Of a stretch of 7,512 nt of DNA, positions 5,108 through 7,512 are shown piece after piece (position 1 is the first letter of the stretch; each line of letters begins with the position of its first letter). A program made the position numbers and the translations under genes. The stretch covers positions 1 to 7,512 of the forward strand of contig CAAGHB010000024.1 of the NCBI GenBank assembly GCA_900769535.1, written 5' to 3'. The notes beneath the pieces were generated by a model. It searched no databases, was not told the origin of the DNA, and saw nothing but the letters and a program-made list of their open reading frames with translations. Source of the DNA: Clostridia bacterium. GTDB taxonomy: Bacteria > Bacillota > Clostridia > Oscillospirales > Acutalibacteraceae.

Positions 5108-7144
5108 TTATTGAAGCAATGTATCTACCTTTTGTCCGGTATATATTTCGTCGGAATTATAAAAATATGCGTCAAAAATGCTCTTTGCTACCGGGGCAAT
5201 GGTGGAGCCGTGTCCGCCGTTTTCGATAATAATCGAAATGGCAATTTCGGGGTCGTCGTAAGGAGCAAAACCAATAAACACGGCATTGTCTATGCCCGTA
5301 GGCGACTGGGCTGTTCCCGTTTTTCCCGCTACCTTTATCGAATAATTGCCGAAGGTTCCTCTTGCGGTACCGTCGGAGGTTACCCTTAACATTCCTTCCT
5401 TAACCGCGGTATATGCTTCGGGCGAAATTTCGGTTTCGTTGAGAAGCTTAACAAAATCATCCTCCACGGTTTTATCCAGCGAATAGCTCGAAACCGACTT
5501 TATAAGATGGTTTTGATATCTTTTTCCGCCACTTGCAAGTGTAGCTGTGTACTGGGCAAGCTGTAAGGGAGTAAAGTTATTATCCGACTGACCGATTGCC
5601 GCCTGAATAGTGTCGCCCTTTTGCCATATTTTGCCCATCTTTTCGGCATATTCCGGACCTGCTAAAATTCCCGAGGATTCGCCGATTTCGACGCCCGTTT
5701 TTACACCCAGTCCGAGCTGCTTACAGTATTTATTGAGATTGGTTATGCCGATTCGGTATCCGAGCTCGAAGAAAAAGCAGTTGCACGACTTTGAAATTGC
5801 GGTAGATACGTTTATTGAGCCGTGACGGCCGAGGCAGGAGGGCTGATAATCCTCGAATCGCGTATATTTTTTGTTGCACGAAATGAGTGACGATGTGTCA
5901 ATTATCCCGTTTTGAAGTCCGATGAGCGCTACCGCCGGCTTGAATGTAGAGCCCGGCTCGTATGCGCCGTAAAAAGCACGGTTAAACAGCGGCAGAGAGC
6001 TGTCGGTTGCGAGCTTTTCATAATTATTTACATAATCGTCCATGCTGTAATAAGGATAACTTACTGCGGCCAAAATTTCGCCGCTGTTTACGTCGGTTAC
6101 TACAACAGCTGCTCCCGATACGTCGTTTTGGTTAGAAGTTTTTCTGTTCTCCTCATTGATTTCATCAATGGCTTTTTTGAGCGCCTGCTGAGCTACGCGC
6201 TGTAAATTTTTATCTATCGTGAGCTGAACGGTATTGCCGGCTACCGCCTCTTTTATCACCTCGGACGAAATTATCTCGCCTGTTACCGACTGAACAATCT
6301 TCACCTTTCCGTCGGTGCCTTTGAGATATTTTTCGGCGGCATATTCGATGCCCGATTTACCGATTTTATCATTCATATTGTATTCGCCGCTGTCTTTTAC
6401 CTTTTCCCATTCCTCAGCGGTGAGGAGTCCTATCGTGCCCAGAATGTGACTTGCAATTTCGGGGTCGGGATATTCTCTGAACGTTGCAGCTTTAATTACA
6501 ACGCCCTGCAAAAACATTGAATTTTCCTCAATGATTTCAACGATTTTTGTGCTAACGTCCTCGGCAAAGGTGAAGGGCAGCGAAATTGAATAATCGCTGA
6601 TATCCATCGAGTATCTGACACCCATGATTATTCTCTGTTCGCTTTTTTTATATCCTTCGAGCTTGTATTTTTTTACCATTGCGTCAAAGCAGTTTTCTGC
6701 CGTAGCATAGTCGTTGAGTCCGAGCTTTGTTTTCATAACTCCAATGGAATATTCCATATCATCGGAAAATCCGTACGGCTTTGTTACCTTTAACGGCAGC
6801 TTATCCGTCCATTTCTGGTCGCTGTCGGAAAGAAGCCGAGTCAGCTTTAAAATGGTTTCATTAAGCGATGACGACGGCAAATAAGCCGCATCAAAAACGA
6901 TATTAAATCCCTCACGGTTAATAACAAGAGGTCGGCCGTATCGGTCGATGATTTCGCCTCTTGCGGCGTGAACAGTTAACGTACGGTGGCTGGAAGTGTC
7001 GGCCTGTGCAAGATAAGTATCGGCATTAACAAGCTGTAATTCCGCCATTTTGCCCGAAAAACAGGCAAGCGTAATCGAAAGTATGCAAATAAGCGCAATA
7101 AACCGCTTGTAGAACGGCTTTCGCTTTTGATAATAATATTTCAT
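5108..7144 (-). CDS. mrdA: Penicillin-binding protein 2 (class B transpeptidase of the elongasome)
   Basis: This 678-residue class B penicillin-binding protein cross-links peptidoglycan outside the membrane, probably with RodA during side-wall growth. A short basic cytoplasmic tail (KRKPFYKR) leads into one transmembrane helix (about 13-30). The pedestal domain contains ARGEIIDRYGRPL (61-73) and YPDPEIASHILGTIG (225-239). The transpeptidase domain has all three catalytic motifs: STFK at 399-402 (nucleophile Ser399), SCN at 453-455 and KTGTAQ at 608-613. The length suits PBP2 or SpoVD. No C-terminal PASTA domain is seen, and mreD directly upstream favours MrdA over the sporulation enzyme SpoVD. 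The ATG is preceded by GGAAGGAG with six bases between. It lies 39 bases behind mreD, so the two are cotranscribed. The rodA partner gene is not in the window. Confidence 0.93.
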   Translation of the reverse strand: MKYYYQKRKPFYKRFIALICILSITLACFSGKMAELQLVNADTYLAQADTSSHRTLTVHAARGEIIDRYGRPLVINREGFNIVFDAAYLPSSSLNETILKLTRLLSDSDQKWTDKLPLKVTKPYGFSDDMEYSIGVMKTKLGLNDYATAENCFDAMVKKYKLEGYKKSEQRIIMGVRYSMDISDYSISLPFTFAEDVSTKIVEIIEENSMFLQGVVIKAATFREYPDPEIASHILGTIGLLTAEEWEKVKDSGEYNMNDKIGKSGIEYAAEKYLKGTDGKVKIVQSVTGEIISSEVIKEAVAGNTVQLTIDKNLQRVAQQALKKAIDEINEENRKTSNQNDVSGAAVVVTDVNSGEILAAVSYPYYSMDDYVNNYEKLATDSSLPLFNRAFYGAYEPGSTFKPAVALIGLQNGIIDTSSLISCNKKYTRFEDYQPSCLGRHGSINVSTAISKSCNCFFFELGYRIGITNLNKYCKQLGLGVKTGVEIGESSGILAGPEYAEKMGKIWQKGDTIQAAIGQSDNNFTPLQLAQYTATLASGGKRYQNHLIKSVSSYSLDKTVEDDFVKLLNETEISPEAYTAVKEGMLRVTSDGTARGTFGNYSIKVAGKTGTAQSPTGIDNAVFIGFAPYDDPEIAISIIIENGGHGSTIAPVAKSIFDAYFYNSDEIYTGQKVDTLLQ

Positions 7145-7183
7145 CGGCGACTCCTTCCTTCATTTTTTCAGTATATCAACAGG

Positions 7184-7512
7184 TTAGTCGGCTTTCAACT
7201 TTCTCGTCATATAGCCAACAAATAGGTAAAACGGCAGAGTAAACGCCCAGCTGTAAATTGCCATCGGCATATATCTTAGCATCAGCGAGTAGGCGCTGTC
7301 GGCAACCCCTGCAAGCCGGCAAAAACAAAGCCAGTAAACAAAAAAGTATAAAACGCAGGACGTTCCGCTGAGCAAAAGCGCGGTAGAAGGCGTTCTGTTA
7401 AGCAAAAACTGGATAAGAAGGCCGCAGATTATACATAAAACGAATAAAATCGTGGTATTAAATCCGCTTATCTTTGTCCAGGTTATGTCCATCAGCATTC
7501 CGGCGGCAAAGC
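7184..7512 (-). CDS. mreD: Rod shape-determining protein MreD (5' end beyond the window)
   Basis: This is the C-terminal part of a polytopic membrane protein. It is open to the right edge: the codons before the internal Met at 7498 read in frame as FAAG, giving FAAGMLMD, which resembles the MreD motif G-F-x-x-G-L-L-x-D. So that Met is not the start. At least 108 residues are visible, with hydrophobic spans at about TTILFVLCIICGLLIQFLL, ALLLSGTSCVLYFFVYWLCF and MPMAIYSWAFTLPFYLFVGY. MreD is an inner-membrane elongasome component of unresolved biochemical role that is usually encoded between mreC and mrdA. MreD sequences diverge greatly, so the call rests on topology, the GxxxGMLMD motif and the position directly in front of mrdA. 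mreC and mreB are expected just outside the window. Confidence 0.82.
   Translation of the reverse strand, partial: FAAGMLMDITWTKISGFNTTILFVLCIICGLLIQFLLNRTPSTALLLSGTSCVLYFFVYWLCFCRLAGVADSAYSLMLRYMPMAIYSWAFTLPFYLFVGYMTRKLKAD

Noticed and set aside
5108..7144. SpoVD (sporulation class B PBP) instead of PBP2
   Set aside because: The domain layout is shared, but mreD directly upstream and the absence of a C-terminal PASTA domain or a mraY/mur neighbourhood favour the elongation enzyme.
7184..7498. Complete 104-residue gene starting at the ATG at 7498
   Set aside because: The frame stays open to the window edge, and the preceding residues FAAG complete an MreD motif; MreD is normally about 160-180 residues, so this is a 5'-truncated view.

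Overview
The window looks like a chromosomal housekeeping segment from a spore-forming, rod-programme Clostridia-type Firmicute, probably from the Oscillospirales/Ruminococcaceae side. The reasons are a SpoIIID sporulation regulator, a T-box leader in front of a hisS-aspS pair, strong GGAGG-type ribosome binding sites, and the order mreD > mrdA > minD > mgsA, which resembles the clostridial mre/min cluster. The first 20 bases match an Illumina TruSeq adapter. Position 21 is therefore the true end of an assembled contig, and the sequence is probably from a metagenome or draft genome.

Layout. Bases 1-20 are adapter. spoIIID (49-297) is the only gene on the + strand. It converges on aspS, and one hairpin with A/T tracts on both sides (about 291-345) can serve as terminator for both. 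All other genes are on the - strand, transcribed from the right edge to the left. In that order they are mreD (its beginning lies beyond the window), mrdA (class B PBP2), a consensus sigma-A promoter with an extended -10, minD (GTG start), mgsA, a T-box leader of about 280 nt, hisS and aspS. The only gene-free stretch over 300 bases, about 3523-3849, is filled by the T-box leader.

How it works together. mreD and mrdA belong to the elongasome that builds the lateral cell wall. minD is a membrane-cycling ATPase of division-site placement, but neither minC nor minE (nor rodA) sits beside it. mgsA encodes a methylglyoxal synthase family protein, but two aspartates that are catalytic in the well-studied enzymes are replaced. 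hisS and aspS encode the histidyl- and aspartyl-tRNA synthetases. Their shared leader appears to read tRNA-Asp (GAU specifier, and a C in the T-box facing a G73 discriminator), so HisRS supply would follow aspartyl-tRNA charging.

No tRNA, rRNA, insertion sequence, CRISPR array, prophage or attachment site was seen. Nothing here looks like a new multi-gene system. The points most worth a second look are the MgsA active-site substitutions, the amino-acid specificity of the T-box, and the orphan minD with its own promoter.
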